A stretch of 64,000 nucleotides of DNA from Bradyrhizobium sp. SZCCT0231. GTDB taxonomy: Bacteria; Pseudomonadota; Alphaproteobacteria; Rhizobiales; Xanthobacteraceae. The notes beneath the pieces are model-generated. The model was not told where the DNA came from and searched no databases. It saw nothing but the letters and a program-made list of their open reading frames with translations. Positions 18,298 to 25,966 of the stretch are shown piece by piece. Both the position numbers and the translations under genes were made by a program. The stretch's first letter is position 1. The number at the start of each line of letters is the position of its first letter. The stretch covers positions 558,001 to 622,000 of the forward strand of contig NZ_JAFCKP010000001.1 of the NCBI RefSeq assembly GCF_018130245.1, given 5' to 3'.

Positions 18298-19275
18298 TCA
18301 GCCTTCCGACGATCCGCCGGTGCCGGTCCGTACCGTCGGGCTGGAGCCGGGCTGAACGCCCGGTCGCGTCTGGCCCGCGCCGGCGCGGGCGCGCTGGCGT
18401 TCGCCATCGTGCAGCGACGGCTGGTACTTCGCGCGCGTCACCGCGAGCGTCGAGCCGCGCCAGGCCGCCAGCATCACCAGCGCCGAGCGGTCGCCGAGGC
18501 GGTCGTAGAGCCGCGACAGCCGGTACACGGCATTCACGGAGTTGCCGATCTCCGGCTTGAAGAACAGCAGGATGCGCTGGAACACCGGGCTCGGCATGTC
18601 GAGCGCGCGCGCGGCAACGGCGAGCGCCTCGCCGCCGGCATCGTCGACGATCTGTGCCGCGACGCGCGAGGGCAGGATCAGGCTGTCGCCGAGCTCGAAG
18701 GTGAAGCTCTCGACGTCACCCGCGATCGCCGCCATCTCCAGGATCTGGATCGCGCGCTTGGCGCGCGCGGTCGGAATGCGGGGGGCGGCCTTCAGCGGGG
18801 TCTGCGCCAGATTGTGCAGGATCAGCGCGCGCTCGGAGGCGCCGGCGCGGAAGAACATGTCGTGGATCTCGGCCGCCTCCTTCGGCTGCATCGCCATGTT
18901 GGCGGCCATGCGCTGCTCGGCCTCGGTCGGCGCGCGCGCCGGAGAGGGCGCGCGGGGCGGAGTGGGGATCTCCCGGGCCAATGGAATCCTGCGGCCTTCC
19001 GGGGTCGCGACCAGCCCGAGCTTCTGCAGGACCGGGACGGGCGTCTGCGGATAGACCGCAAGTTTCGCCTTGATGGCCGCGCGCGTCGCATCGTCGACCT
19101 GGTCGATCAGCCGCGTCGCAAGCTCGACGAACTGCCGCTGTTCGTCGTCGCTGTGGGTGCTCGTCTGGACATAGAGGTCGGTCAGCACGCGCAGCAGCGT
19201 CGGACGGACATCGACACCTTCGCGACGGGACAGGGTCATCAGCCCGTCGAATCCGGGAAACAGCGACTTGGTCAT
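18298..19275 (-). CDS. DUF2336 family protein
   Basis: This 325-residue, mostly helical cytoplasmic protein starts MTKSLFPGFDGLMTLSRREG. The N-terminal 80 residues and a central helical repeat region (AEIHDMFFRAGASERALIL; ALAVAARALDMPSPVFQRIL) resemble DUF2336, a HEAT-like alphaproteobacterial family without known function. The last 40 residues are low-complexity and rich in Gly, Pro and Thr. It is monocistronic and faces away from the next genes. Annotation is by pattern only. Confidence 0.85.
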   Translation of the reverse strand: MTKSLFPGFDGLMTLSRREGVDVRPTLLRVLTDLYVQTSTHSDDEQRQFVELATRLIDQVDDATRAAIKAKLAVYPQTPVPVLQKLGLVATPEGRRIPLAREIPTPPRAPSPARAPTEAEQRMAANMAMQPKEAAEIHDMFFRAGASERALILHNLAQTPLKAAPRIPTARAKRAIQILEMAAIAGDVESFTFELGDSLILPSRVAAQIVDDAGGEALAVAARALDMPSPVFQRILLFFKPEIGNSVNAVYRLSRLYDRLGDRSALVMLAAWRGSTLAVTRAKYQPSLHDGERQRARAGAGQTRPGVQPGSSPTVRTGTGGSSEG

Positions 19276-19528
19276 GGAGGCGTACGCAACTCGGGAAGGA
19301 TACTTGGGGCGAGCCTAGCGCAGGTTCTTTTAAAGCCTCGTTAAGGAAAACGAGGCGTGAAGCCGGCCCTGCAATTTAAGGCGTTGTCGTGCCGCAACGG
19401 GACGGGGCGGCACGTCCGTGCGGTTACGGTCCACGGGGCGCGTTTACACCCCGTTAACCATGAACTGATCTTAATGAATGCATGTTGCAGGGGCGCGTTC
19501 GGTCGCGCGGCAATTGAAGAGAGCTGAC

Positions 19529-19717
19529 ATGGGGACCATCATCGAATTTCCGGCGGGTCGCCGGGTGGGCTCGTCGGGGGATGTCGCTCCGCGCGCGGAC
19601 ATGGGAACGGTCCTGATCCTTCCCGTGATCCGCATCGAGCGTGAGGCGGACGAAACCAGCGGCGATCGCGGGCCGGAGCAGGGCACAGCGCCGGGGCGCC
19701 GTCGTCGCCGTCGCTGA
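19529..19717 (+). CDS. Short conserved hypothetical protein
   Basis: The 62-residue product has two similar segments, MGTIIEFPAGRR at the start and MGTVLILPVIRIER in the middle, then a charged tail ending in five arginines. The ATG at 19529 is preferred over an in-frame upstream one at 19478 because the recurring MGT-hydrophobic-Pro pattern starts there. I recall similar small proteins in Bradyrhizobium. Function is unknown; it sits 16 bases before a lipoprotein gene and may be co-transcribed with it. Confidence 0.6.
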   Translation: MGTIIEFPAGRRVGSSGDVAPRADMGTVLILPVIRIEREADETSGDRGPEQGTAPGRRRRRR

Positions 19718-19733
19718 CATCCGGCTTCATGCG

Positions 19734-20495
19734 ATGCCGGACTCCATCCGCCAGATCCGGCCTGTCCTGTCGGCCGTCCTGCTTGCGCTGCTTGCCGCGG
19801 CGCTCTGCGCCTGCAGCGGCGGCGATTTCGGCCGCACCCGCGCCGACATGCGCAGCGACGACATGCATCGCTGGCTGGGCGCGGAGGTCACCTCCAGCGT
19901 CGGCTTGACGCCTTCGCAATTCCAGCTCACCGACGAAGAGCGCCAGCTTCGCGATCTCGCCTATCCCATGATCGAGCCGCCGCTGTCGCGCCCCGCCTGG
20001 AAGAGCGTGTTCGGCGACTACAAGCCGCTGCCCTCGCCCTGGCGGCAGAAGATCGTGTTCGACCGCACGATGTACGGACGCACGCTGATCGACGAGCCGC
20101 ACCGCTCGCATTCCTCGCGCTATGCGCAGCTGATCGAGGACGTGCGCAACGACATCACCCGCTTCGAGCCGTTCTTTGCCAGTGCGATCCGCGTCATCGA
20201 TCTCGACAGGAAACGCAATGCCAGCATGGCGCGCGTCTCCGCGCTCTCGCCGAGGGAGAGGGACGACGCGGTCGCGCGCATGCAGGAGAACTCGCTGATC
20301 ATCCAGTGGGTGCAGCAATGCCTGGAGCAGCGCATCTCGTCCTACCGCTGGGCGCTGGAACGCCTGGTGATCCAGGCCCCCGACGGCATGGCCGCCGATG
20401 CCGACCGCCTGATCGGCGAGCTCGCCGCCCAGACCACCAATCCGCCGGTCGCAGGCCAGCCGCCCTACGGCCGCGCGGTCATCTCGAAGGGGTAG
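19734..20495 (+). CDS. Hypothetical lipoprotein
   Basis: The 253-residue product has a signal sequence with a lipobox (AALCACSGG, lipidation at a Cys near residue 24), so it is probably anchored in the inner or outer membrane facing the periplasm. The mature part is helical and charged, with IEDVRNDITRFEPFFASAI and WVQQCLEQRISSYRWALERL; it resembles no family I can name. An open extension back to 19641 would destroy the signal peptide, which supports the ATG at 19734. Confidence 0.8.
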   Translation: MPDSIRQIRPVLSAVLLALLAAALCACSGGDFGRTRADMRSDDMHRWLGAEVTSSVGLTPSQFQLTDEERQLRDLAYPMIEPPLSRPAWKSVFGDYKPLPSPWRQKIVFDRTMYGRTLIDEPHRSHSSRYAQLIEDVRNDITRFEPFFASAIRVIDLDRKRNASMARVSALSPRERDDAVARMQENSLIIQWVQQCLEQRISSYRWALERLVIQAPDGMAADADRLIGELAAQTTNPPVAGQPPYGRAVISKG

Positions 20496-20933
20496 GGCTT
20501 CTTGCGTTTGTCGCGCAGGTGTCCGGTCCGATCGGGCCTGCGCTGCTTTTGGAGCTTGCCAACAAGATCCCTCAGCGTGTTCGCCAGCGGCGCTGTCGCG
20601 CCGAGGCGTCACCATCTCGGTGTCGCGGAAACGGTTCCGTTCGACGAGTGAACTCTTCGTGACATGTACCGGTCATAGGCCGATTGACAGCCCGCTTTGC
20701 CAGGTTTCTATTCGAAGCGTCGGGGATATGCGATCTCCCCGCGAGGCGACATGCCCAAGAATCGCGTCCTGATCACCAAGGGCGCAGCATGTCATTGTCC
20801 CCGATCCCACCAGAAAAATCGAGATGGTTCACGCGTGCGCGGCGGCCACGCCGAGGCGCGTTGATATCGGCATCCCACTGCGGCTTGTGGGAAGCGAGTT
20901 CACCTGGGGCAGGGCACGTCCAGGAGGATGATC
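20496..20933. other. Intergenic region before the metal-resistance block
   Basis: These roughly 430 bases contain no convincing gene. A possible promoter, TTGACA at 20684-20689 followed after 17 bases by TCTATT, points to the PepSY and DUF1259 genes about 220 bases downstream. The region marks the change from conserved chromosomal genes to accessory resistance genes, but no direct repeats, tRNA or integrase mark an island edge. Confidence 0.5.
20684..20712 (+). promoter_or_regulatory. Candidate sigma-70 promoter
   Basis: A consensus -35 TTGACA (20684-20689) and a weak -10 TCTATT (20707-20712) are 17 bases apart. The long leader to the first gene at 20934 makes this only tentative. Confidence 0.3.
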
Positions 20934-21167
20934 ATGCGTACAAGGACAATCTTTCACACAGTCCTTTTTCTGGCGATCGCCAGTGGGCTGTCGACCGCAC
21001 GCGCGCTGACTCAGGAGGAGCTGGTCGCCAAGCTCCAGGCGGCCGGCTACACGCAGGTCAGCGGGGTCAAGTCGACCGCGGAAGGGATCACTGCAAAGGC
21101 GGTGAAGAACGGCAAGGAGGTGCGGCTTGTCGTCGACAGTAGCGGTCAGGTCAAGGAGCAGAAGTGA
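20934..21167 (+). CDS. Exported PepSY-like small protein
   Basis: The 77-residue product has a signal peptide (RTIFHTVLFLAIASGLSTARA) and a mature domain LTQEELVAKLQAAGYTQVSG followed by ITAKAVKNGKEVRLVVDSSG, the fold of PepSY-like single-domain periplasmic proteins. AGGAGG at 20922-20927 touches an ATG at 20928 but is correctly spaced for the ATG at 20934, which is therefore used. PepSY proteins often accompany metal or redox sensors. The DUF1259 gene follows 37 bases downstream. Confidence 0.78.
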   Translation: MRTRTIFHTVLFLAIASGLSTARALTQEELVAKLQAAGYTQVSGVKSTAEGITAKAVKNGKEVRLVVDSSGQVKEQK

Positions 21168-21204
21168 GTGACTGGCTGAATTCCAAGTTCAAGGGAGCAG
21201 ATCA

Positions 21205-22092
21205 ATGCGCAAGACAATCTCGGCGCTGTTGGCCATCAGCGCCTGCTTCATCGCGAGCGCTCACGCGCAGGACGTCGATTGGCAGAAAGTCGACGACGCC
21301 CTGGGGCGCAAGCCGGCCGTGACCGGCGACGTGCATCGCTACGGCTTTCCGCGCACCGATCTCACGGTGACGCTCGATGGCGTCACCATCAAGCCCGCGC
21401 TGGCGCTCGGCGGCTGGGTCGCGTTCAAGCCCGCGCATGGCGGCGTCATGGCGATGGGCGATCTGGTGCTGCTCGAATCCGAGATCAGCCCGGTCATGGC
21501 GAGGATGATCGCGAACGGGCTGGAGATCACCGCCGTGCACAATCATCTGCTCGGCGCGAGCCCGGCGACGTTCTACATGCACGTGGCCGGCCACGGTGAT
21601 CCCGCCAGAATCGCCGCGGCCATCAAGGACGCGCTTGCCGAAAGCAAGACGCCGCTGTCGGCGCCGGCTTCGACGGCCGCTCCGCCGGCCATCGAACTCG
21701 ACACTGCGCGGCTCGACAACATCATCGGCGTCAAGGGCCAGGCGACCGGCGGCGTCTACCAGTTCAACGTCCCCCGCCGCGATCCCGTCACCGAGCATGG
21801 CATGCAGTTGAGCCCGGTCGGGCCGCTGGGCGTTGCAACCGCCGTCAACTTCCAGCCGACCGGCGGCGGCAAGGCCGCGATTACCGGCGACTTCGTGCTG
21901 ACCGGCGACGAGGTGAACCCGGTGATCAAGGTGTTGCGGTCGCACGGCATCGCCGTGACCGCCCTTCACAGCCACATGCTGGACGAACAGCCGCGCCTGT
22001 TCTTCATGCATTTCTGGGCCAACGACGATGCGATCAAGCTCGCGAGCGGCGTGCGTGCCGCGCTCGACAAGACTGCCAGCACGAAGAGCTGA
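21205..22092 (+). CDS. DUF1259 (LppY/LpqO-like) periplasmic protein
   Basis: This 295-residue protein has a clear signal peptide (cleavage near SAHAQD) and two tandem copies of a domain of about 120 residues. Copy one has VHRYGFPRTDLTVTLDGV, MGDLVLLESEISPVM and HNHLL; copy two has YQFNVPRRDPVTEHGM, TGDFVLTGDEVNPVI and HSHML. The DUF1259 family has this duplication and the His pairs could bind metal (inference). The gene has a good ribosome site (GGGAG). Function is unknown; it is frequent near metal-resistance loci. Confidence 0.85.
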   Translation: MRKTISALLAISACFIASAHAQDVDWQKVDDALGRKPAVTGDVHRYGFPRTDLTVTLDGVTIKPALALGGWVAFKPAHGGVMAMGDLVLLESEISPVMARMIANGLEITAVHNHLLGASPATFYMHVAGHGDPARIAAAIKDALAESKTPLSAPASTAAPPAIELDTARLDNIIGVKGQATGGVYQFNVPRRDPVTEHGMQLSPVGPLGVATAVNFQPTGGGKAAITGDFVLTGDEVNPVIKVLRSHGIAVTALHSHMLDEQPRLFFMHFWANDDAIKLASGVRAALDKTASTKS

Positions 22093-22129
22093 TCTTCGAG
22101 AGACGTCACGAGTTCCTGCGCGAGCAGGC

Positions 22130-22531
22130 CTATCGCGCTTCGACCACTTCGCCGTCTTCCTTGACGAAGCGGCCGACCGGATTGTCCAGGAGGTCGATCA
22201 CGGCTTCCGATGGCCGGCACAAGCGAGTGCCTCTTGGCGTCACAACGATCGGACGGTTGATGAGAATGGGATGGGCGATCATGAAATCGAGGAGTTGGTC
22301 GTCGGTCCATTTCGGATCGTCCAGGCCGAGCTCCTTGTACGGTGTACCCTTCTCGCGCAGCAGCGCGCGGACCGGAACGTCCATCGCCGCGATCAGCTCC
22401 TTGAGCTTGTCCCGCGACGGCGGCGTCTTGAGATATTCGACGACGATAGGCTCGGTGCCGCTCTGCCGGATCATCGCCAGCGTGTTGCGCGAGGTGCCGC
22501 AGGCGGGGTTGTGATAAATGGTGACGGTCAT
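22130..22531 (-). CDS. arsC: Arsenate reductase, glutaredoxin-dependent type
   Basis: The 133-residue protein matches the E. coli plasmid R773 ArsC family: MTVTIYHNPACGTSRNTLA with catalytic Cys11, then RQSGTEPIVVEYLKTPPSRD and the RPIVVTPRGTRLCRPSE segment with the arsenate-binding arginines. It reduces As(V) to As(III) with glutathione and glutaredoxin in the cytoplasm. It is the last gene of the minus-strand ars operon and overlaps aqpS by four bases. A second, unrelated arsenate reductase is two genes upstream in the same operon. Confidence 0.93.
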   Translation of the reverse strand: MTVTIYHNPACGTSRNTLAMIRQSGTEPIVVEYLKTPPSRDKLKELIAAMDVPVRALLREKGTPYKELGLDDPKWTDDQLLDFMIAHPILINRPIVVTPRGTRLCRPSEAVIDLLDNPVGRFVKEDGEVVEAR

Positions 22532-23229
22532 CGGGGTCTCTCCGTGATTGCGACTGAGACGGACGCGTGTGAGCGTCCGAGCAGCCAGTTCATCAGCAGC
22601 ATGCCGGCGAACGCTCCGCACAGCTCCGCAAGGATGAAGCCGGGCAGGTCGGCGGGACGGATGCCGGAGAACGTGTTGGTCAGGGACCTCGCAATGGCCA
22701 CGGCCGGATTGGCGAACGAGGTGGAGGCCGTGAACCAATAGGCCGCGGTGATGTAGAGGCCTACCAGCCAGGGGACCGCCGTCCGCTGGAAGCGGATGCC
22801 GGCCAGGATCGTCGCGACCAGCCCGAACGCCGCGACGGCTTCGGCAAACCATTGCGGCCCGCCGGTTCGGACTTTCGTCGAGAGGTCGAGCAGGGGCAGC
22901 CCGAACATCAGATGCGCCGCGATCGTTCCAGCGATGCCGCCGGCGATCTGCGCGATCACGTAGAGCGCAGCCTCGTTCGCCGGCAATTCGCGCTTGCCGG
23001 TGAAGACGAGGGTGACGGCTGGATTGAAGTGCGCCCCCGAGATCGGACCAAGCACGGTGATCAGGACCACCAGGATGGCTCCGGTCGGCAAGGTGTTGCA
23101 CAGCAGTGCAAGCGCCACATCCTTGGTCAACGTCTCCGCCATGATGCCGGAGCCGACCACGGTGGCGACGAGAATGCCCGTGCCGAGCGCCTCGGCCGCA
23201 ACGCGGCGCGAAAGATCGAACGCGTCCAT
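22528..23229 (-). CDS. aqpS: Aquaglyceroporin, AqpS-like (MIP family)
   Basis: This 233-residue membrane channel has six transmembrane helices and the two pore half-helices with intact NPA boxes, HFNPAVT (about residue 67) and FANPAVA (about residue 173). In Sinorhizobium meliloti the AqpS channel of the ars operon lets As(III), formed by ArsC, leak out down its gradient, replacing an ArsB pump (established for that organism). Location between two arsC genes and the lack of arsB or acr3 support the same role here. Stop and start codons overlap with both neighbours. Confidence 0.9.
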   Translation of the reverse strand: MDAFDLSRRVAAEALGTGILVATVVGSGIMAETLTKDVALALLCNTLPTGAILVVLITVLGPISGAHFNPAVTLVFTGKRELPANEAALYVIAQIAGGIAGTIAAHLMFGLPLLDLSTKVRTGGPQWFAEAVAAFGLVATILAGIRFQRTAVPWLVGLYITAAYWFTASTSFANPAVAIARSLTNTFSGIRPADLPGFILAELCGAFAGMLLMNWLLGRSHASVSVAITERPR

Positions 23230-23756
23230 CAGCCGGCCTTTGGTGTTGAATGCGTCGTACCTTCAGAGCGACCAATCTCACGCAGCTTGGTGCCGAGCGA
23301 GAGCTTGTCGATGCTCTTCAGCGGTAGGTTCACGAAGGTATCGATCCGGTTTCTCAGATAGCGGAACGCGGTGACGAATGCCGCCTGCTTTTCCAGATCC
23401 GTGCCTTCGACCGTGGCGGGGTCTTTGATGCCCCAGTGCGCCGTCATCGGCTGACCCGGCCAGATCGGACAGGATTCGCCGGCGGCGTTGTCGCAGACGG
23501 TGAAGACGAAATCCATCACCGGCGCATCGGTCGTGGCGAACTCGAGCCAGCTCTTCGAGCGCATCCCGTCGATCGGGTAGTCCATGCTCTGCAGCGTGCG
23601 CAGCGCCAGCGGATGCACGGCGCCTTTCGGTGTGCTCCCTGCGGAGAAGGACCGAAAGCGCCCGGCACCGTCCTTGCGAAGGATCGACTCCGCGAGCACG
23701 GACCGGGCTGAATTTCCCGTACAAAGGAACAGCACATTGTAGATGCTATCAGGCAC
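23229..23756 (-). CDS. arsC: Arsenate reductase, thioredoxin-linked LMW-phosphatase type
   Basis: The 175-residue protein has the low-molecular-weight tyrosine phosphatase P-loop CTGNSARS (Cys12) and the ArsC-type downstream region VMDFVFTVCDNAAGESCPIWPG with further cysteines that relay the disulfide. It reduces arsenate in the cytoplasm with thioredoxin or mycothiol-like partners. The C-terminal extension after residue 140 (FVNLPLKSIDKLSLGTKLRE) is usual in proteobacterial members. It follows arsR with an 8-base overlap, so both are translated together. Confidence 0.93.
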   Translation of the reverse strand: MPDSIYNVLFLCTGNSARSVLAESILRKDGAGRFRSFSAGSTPKGAVHPLALRTLQSMDYPIDGMRSKSWLEFATTDAPVMDFVFTVCDNAAGESCPIWPGQPMTAHWGIKDPATVEGTDLEKQAAFVTAFRYLRNRIDTFVNLPLKSIDKLSLGTKLREIGRSEGTTHSTPKAG

Positions 23757-24111
23757 GGGCCTTCTCCTTTCGCTTGGGAGCGCAGCACGACTGCAAAGTC
23801 TCGACGACGGGTTCGCAAACCTCCGGCCGTCCGCCGCAACAATCTCGCAGTAGGAAGACCGCGACGTCGCGAAATTCGCCGAGGTTGGCGCGGTAGATGA
23901 TCGAGCGGCTGTGCCGCTCGGAGGACACGAGGCGCGCGCGGCTCAGGATCGACAGATGCGCCGAGAGCGTGTTTTGCGGGACTTCCAGCAGGCGCGCGAG
24001 GTCGCCGGCCGCAAGACCGTCAGGCTCGTGCCTGACCAGCGTCCGGAACGCCTCCAGACGGGTCGGTTGAGACAGTGCGGCGAGCGCCAGGACGGCTTGG
24101 TCTGTTTCCAT
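23749..24111 (-). CDS. arsR: ArsR/SmtB-family repressor (operon leader)
   Basis: The 120-residue winged-helix repressor starts METDQAVLALAALSQPTRLE. The recognition helix is in VPQNTLSAHLSILSRARLV. A C-terminal cysteine cluster (LRDCCGGRPEVCEPVVETLQSCC, residues about 91-113) is the likely As(III) site and is unlike the classic CVC site in the DNA-binding helix. An upstream in-frame ATG at 24162 is rejected because ArsR proteins start close to this point and the palindrome at 24106-24129 overlaps the chosen start, which fits self-repression. Confidence 0.92.
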   Translation of the reverse strand: METDQAVLALAALSQPTRLEAFRTLVRHEPDGLAAGDLARLLEVPQNTLSAHLSILSRARLVSSERHSRSIIYRANLGEFRDVAVFLLRDCCGGRPEVCEPVVETLQSCCAPKRKEKARA

Positions 24112-24129
24112 ATATCCAGATTTATGGAA
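24106..24129 (-). promoter_or_regulatory. Candidate operator of the minus-strand ars operon
   Basis: Perfect 7-bp arms TTCCATA (24106-24112) and TATGGAA (24123-24129) are separated by 10 bases and cover the arsR start codon. ArsR dimers bind imperfect inverted repeats of this size near their own start, so this is a plausible operator. Confidence 0.5.
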
Positions 24130-24173
24130 TTGTATGGGCCGCGTCAACCTGGCATCCGCCACCTCCCACTCTA

Positions 24174-24195
24174 TATTTCGAACATTCTAGAAATA
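24174..24195 (+). promoter_or_regulatory. Candidate operator of the plus-strand ArsR gene
   Basis: Perfect arms TATTTC (24174-24179) and GAAATA (24190-24195) enclose GAACATTCTA. TTGACA follows at 24200-24205 as a possible -35 for the rightward gene, so a repressor bound here would block it. The inner TTCTAGAA recurs just before the flavoprotein gene near 24578-24585. Confidence 0.45.
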
Positions 24196-24235
24196 GCGTT
24201 TGACAACTCGTGTGCACGCGCACATCGTGGCTGTC

Positions 24236-24553
24236 ATGAAGATCGACGACGCAGCAGCACGCCTTGAAGCCCTGGGGAATCGAACCCGGCTGCAGATTTA
24301 TCGGGCGCTGGTTCGGGCGGGGCACGCGGGCATGCCGGTCGGCCGCTTGCAGGACAAGCTGAAAATCCCGGCGTCAACCCTGTCGCACCACATCAAGGCC
24401 CTGGTCTCGGTCGGACTGGTCAGTCAGATCAGGGAATCGACGACCCTGATCTGCCACGCCAACTTCGACGCCATGCAGGGCCTGGTCGACTTTCTGGTCG
24501 CGGAGTGCTGTGCCGACGAAGCCGGATGTAAGGACGCTCAGACGGCAGCCTGA
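24236..24553 (+). CDS. Second ArsR-family repressor (divergent)
   Basis: This 105-residue winged-helix protein starts MKIDDAAARLEALGNRTRLQ and has the recognition helix IPASTLSHHIKALVSVGLV. The C terminus holds CCADEAGC (residues about 91-98), a likely metalloid site. It is only about 30% alike, by eye, to the ArsR on the other strand, so the two are not a recent duplication. It leads the flavoprotein and transporter genes and most likely controls them. An upstream ATG at 24200 falls inside the promoter and is rejected. Confidence 0.9.
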   Translation: MKIDDAAARLEALGNRTRLQIYRALVRAGHAGMPVGRLQDKLKIPASTLSHHIKALVSVGLVSQIRESTTLICHANFDAMQGLVDFLVAECCADEAGCKDAQTAA

Positions 24554-24601
24554 TTCATTTGGTCAGTTATTCCATAATTCTAGAAGAATGGAGAATTCGG
24601 A

Positions 24602-25966
24602 ATGGACAAGAAGACGGTCGCCATCATCGGGGCGGGGCCGGTGGGTCTCGCGGCCGCCGCGCATGTGCTCGAACGCGGCATGTCTCCCGTCGTGCTCGAG
24701 GCCGGACCCGAAGCCGGGCATGCGGTGCGGCAATGGCAGCACGTCCAGCTGTTCTCGCCGTGGGAGTACAATGTTGACAGGGCGGCGGCGCGCCTGCTTG
24801 CGCCGACGGGATGGAATTCGCCAGACCCAAGCTCCTATCCGACCGGCGGCGAGCTGATCGAGCGCTACCTCGCGCCGCTGGCAACGCGAACGCCGCTGCG
24901 CGAGACGATCCGGACGTCGAGCCGCGTCACGGCGATCGGCCGCGTCGGATTCGACAGGGCCAAGACCCGCGGCCGCGAGCAGGCGCCTTTCGAAATCCGC
25001 TACCAGAACGGCAAGGGCGATGAGGTGCTGCGCGCCGATGCCGTCATCGACGTCTCAGGCACGTGGTTCTCGCCCAATCCCGCCGGCAGCAACGGTCTGC
25101 CTGCGATCGGCGAGCGCGAGCGCACTGGTCGCATCGCCTATGGCATGCCGGATGTGCGGGGCACAGGTCGCGGCAGATATGCCGGCAAGACCGTGGCCGT
25201 GCTCGGTGCCGGCCATTCCGCGCTGGGCACGCTGATCGATCTCGCGCAGCTCGCCGAGGAGGAGCCCGGCACGCAGCCCGTCTGGCTGCTGCGCGGCGGC
25301 GATCCGGCAAAGGCTTTCGGCGGCGGCCGCAACGACAAGCTTGCCGCGCGCGGCGAGCTGGGCTCGACCTTCGCCGCGCTCGTGACTGCCGGAAGGATTC
25401 GAGTCGAGACCGATTTCGGTGTCACCCATATTTCGGAGTTCGAAGGCCGCCTCAGGATTTCGGCAGGCGCCTGTTGCGGAGCGCGGAGTGTGGTTGCGGA
25501 TGAGCTGGTGGTGTCGACCGGCTTCCGGCCCGATCTCTCGTTCCTGTCCGAGCTGCGACTGCGGCTCGATCCGGCGATCGAGGCGCCCCTCGCGCTCGCG
25601 CCGCTCATCGACCCCAACGAGCATAGCTGCGGAACGGTGCGGCCTCACGGCGCGCGCGAGCTGGCGCATGATGAGCCGGGCTTTTATCTCGCCGGCATGA
25701 AATCCTACGGCCGGGCGCCGACCTTCCTGATGACGACCGGATACGAGCAAGTCCGCTCGATCGTCGCCGACATCGCCGGCGACAAGGAGGCCGCAGAGCG
25801 CGTCGAGCTCGTGCTGCCCGAGACCGGCGTCTGCACCCGCGGCGGCGTGGAATCCGCCGCCGCATCGGGATGCTGCGGCGGTCCGGCCAAGGCCGAACCC
25901 TCGGCCTGCTGTGTGGCCGATGAATCGGCCAGGAAGGCAGGCAGCGTGGGATGCGGTTGCTCATGA
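24602..25966 (+). CDS. Flavin-dependent oxidoreductase of the ars cluster, with Cys-rich tail
   Basis: The 454-residue protein has an N-terminal FAD Rossmann motif GAGPVGLAAAAHVLE (residues 9-23) and a second dinucleotide site VLGAGHSALGTLID near 200, like flavin monooxygenases and the ArsO proteins found in arsenic clusters. A final segment of about 45 residues carries CCGGP, CCVAD and GCGCS, nine cysteines in all counting CTRGG, and looks like a metalloid-binding tail. A further CCGAR lies near residue 290. Oxidation of trivalent arsenicals or supply of reductant is possible but unproven. Its end overlaps the next gene by four bases if that starts at 25963. Confidence 0.8.
   Translation: MDKKTVAIIGAGPVGLAAAAHVLERGMSPVVLEAGPEAGHAVRQWQHVQLFSPWEYNVDRAAARLLAPTGWNSPDPSSYPTGGELIERYLAPLATRTPLRETIRTSSRVTAIGRVGFDRAKTRGREQAPFEIRYQNGKGDEVLRADAVIDVSGTWFSPNPAGSNGLPAIGERERTGRIAYGMPDVRGTGRGRYAGKTVAVLGAGHSALGTLIDLAQLAEEEPGTQPVWLLRGGDPAKAFGGGRNDKLAARGELGSTFAALVTAGRIRVETDFGVTHISEFEGRLRISAGACCGARSVVADELVVSTGFRPDLSFLSELRLRLDPAIEAPLALAPLIDPNEHSCGTVRPHGARELAHDEPGFYLAGMKSYGRAPTFLMTTGYEQVRSIVADIAGDKEAAERVELVLPETGVCTRGGVESAAASGCCGGPAKAEPSACCVADESARKAGSVGCGCS

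Noticed and set aside
18163-19344. 393-residue plus-strand frame over the DUF2336 gene
   Set aside because: It starts in a dispersed repeat and is antisense to a gene with a recognisable family pattern.
24270-24292. tRNA T-arm-like string GGGGAATCGAACCCGGCTGC
   Set aside because: It lies inside the coding sequence of the second ArsR (LGNRTRLQ) and no acceptor or anticodon stems surround it.
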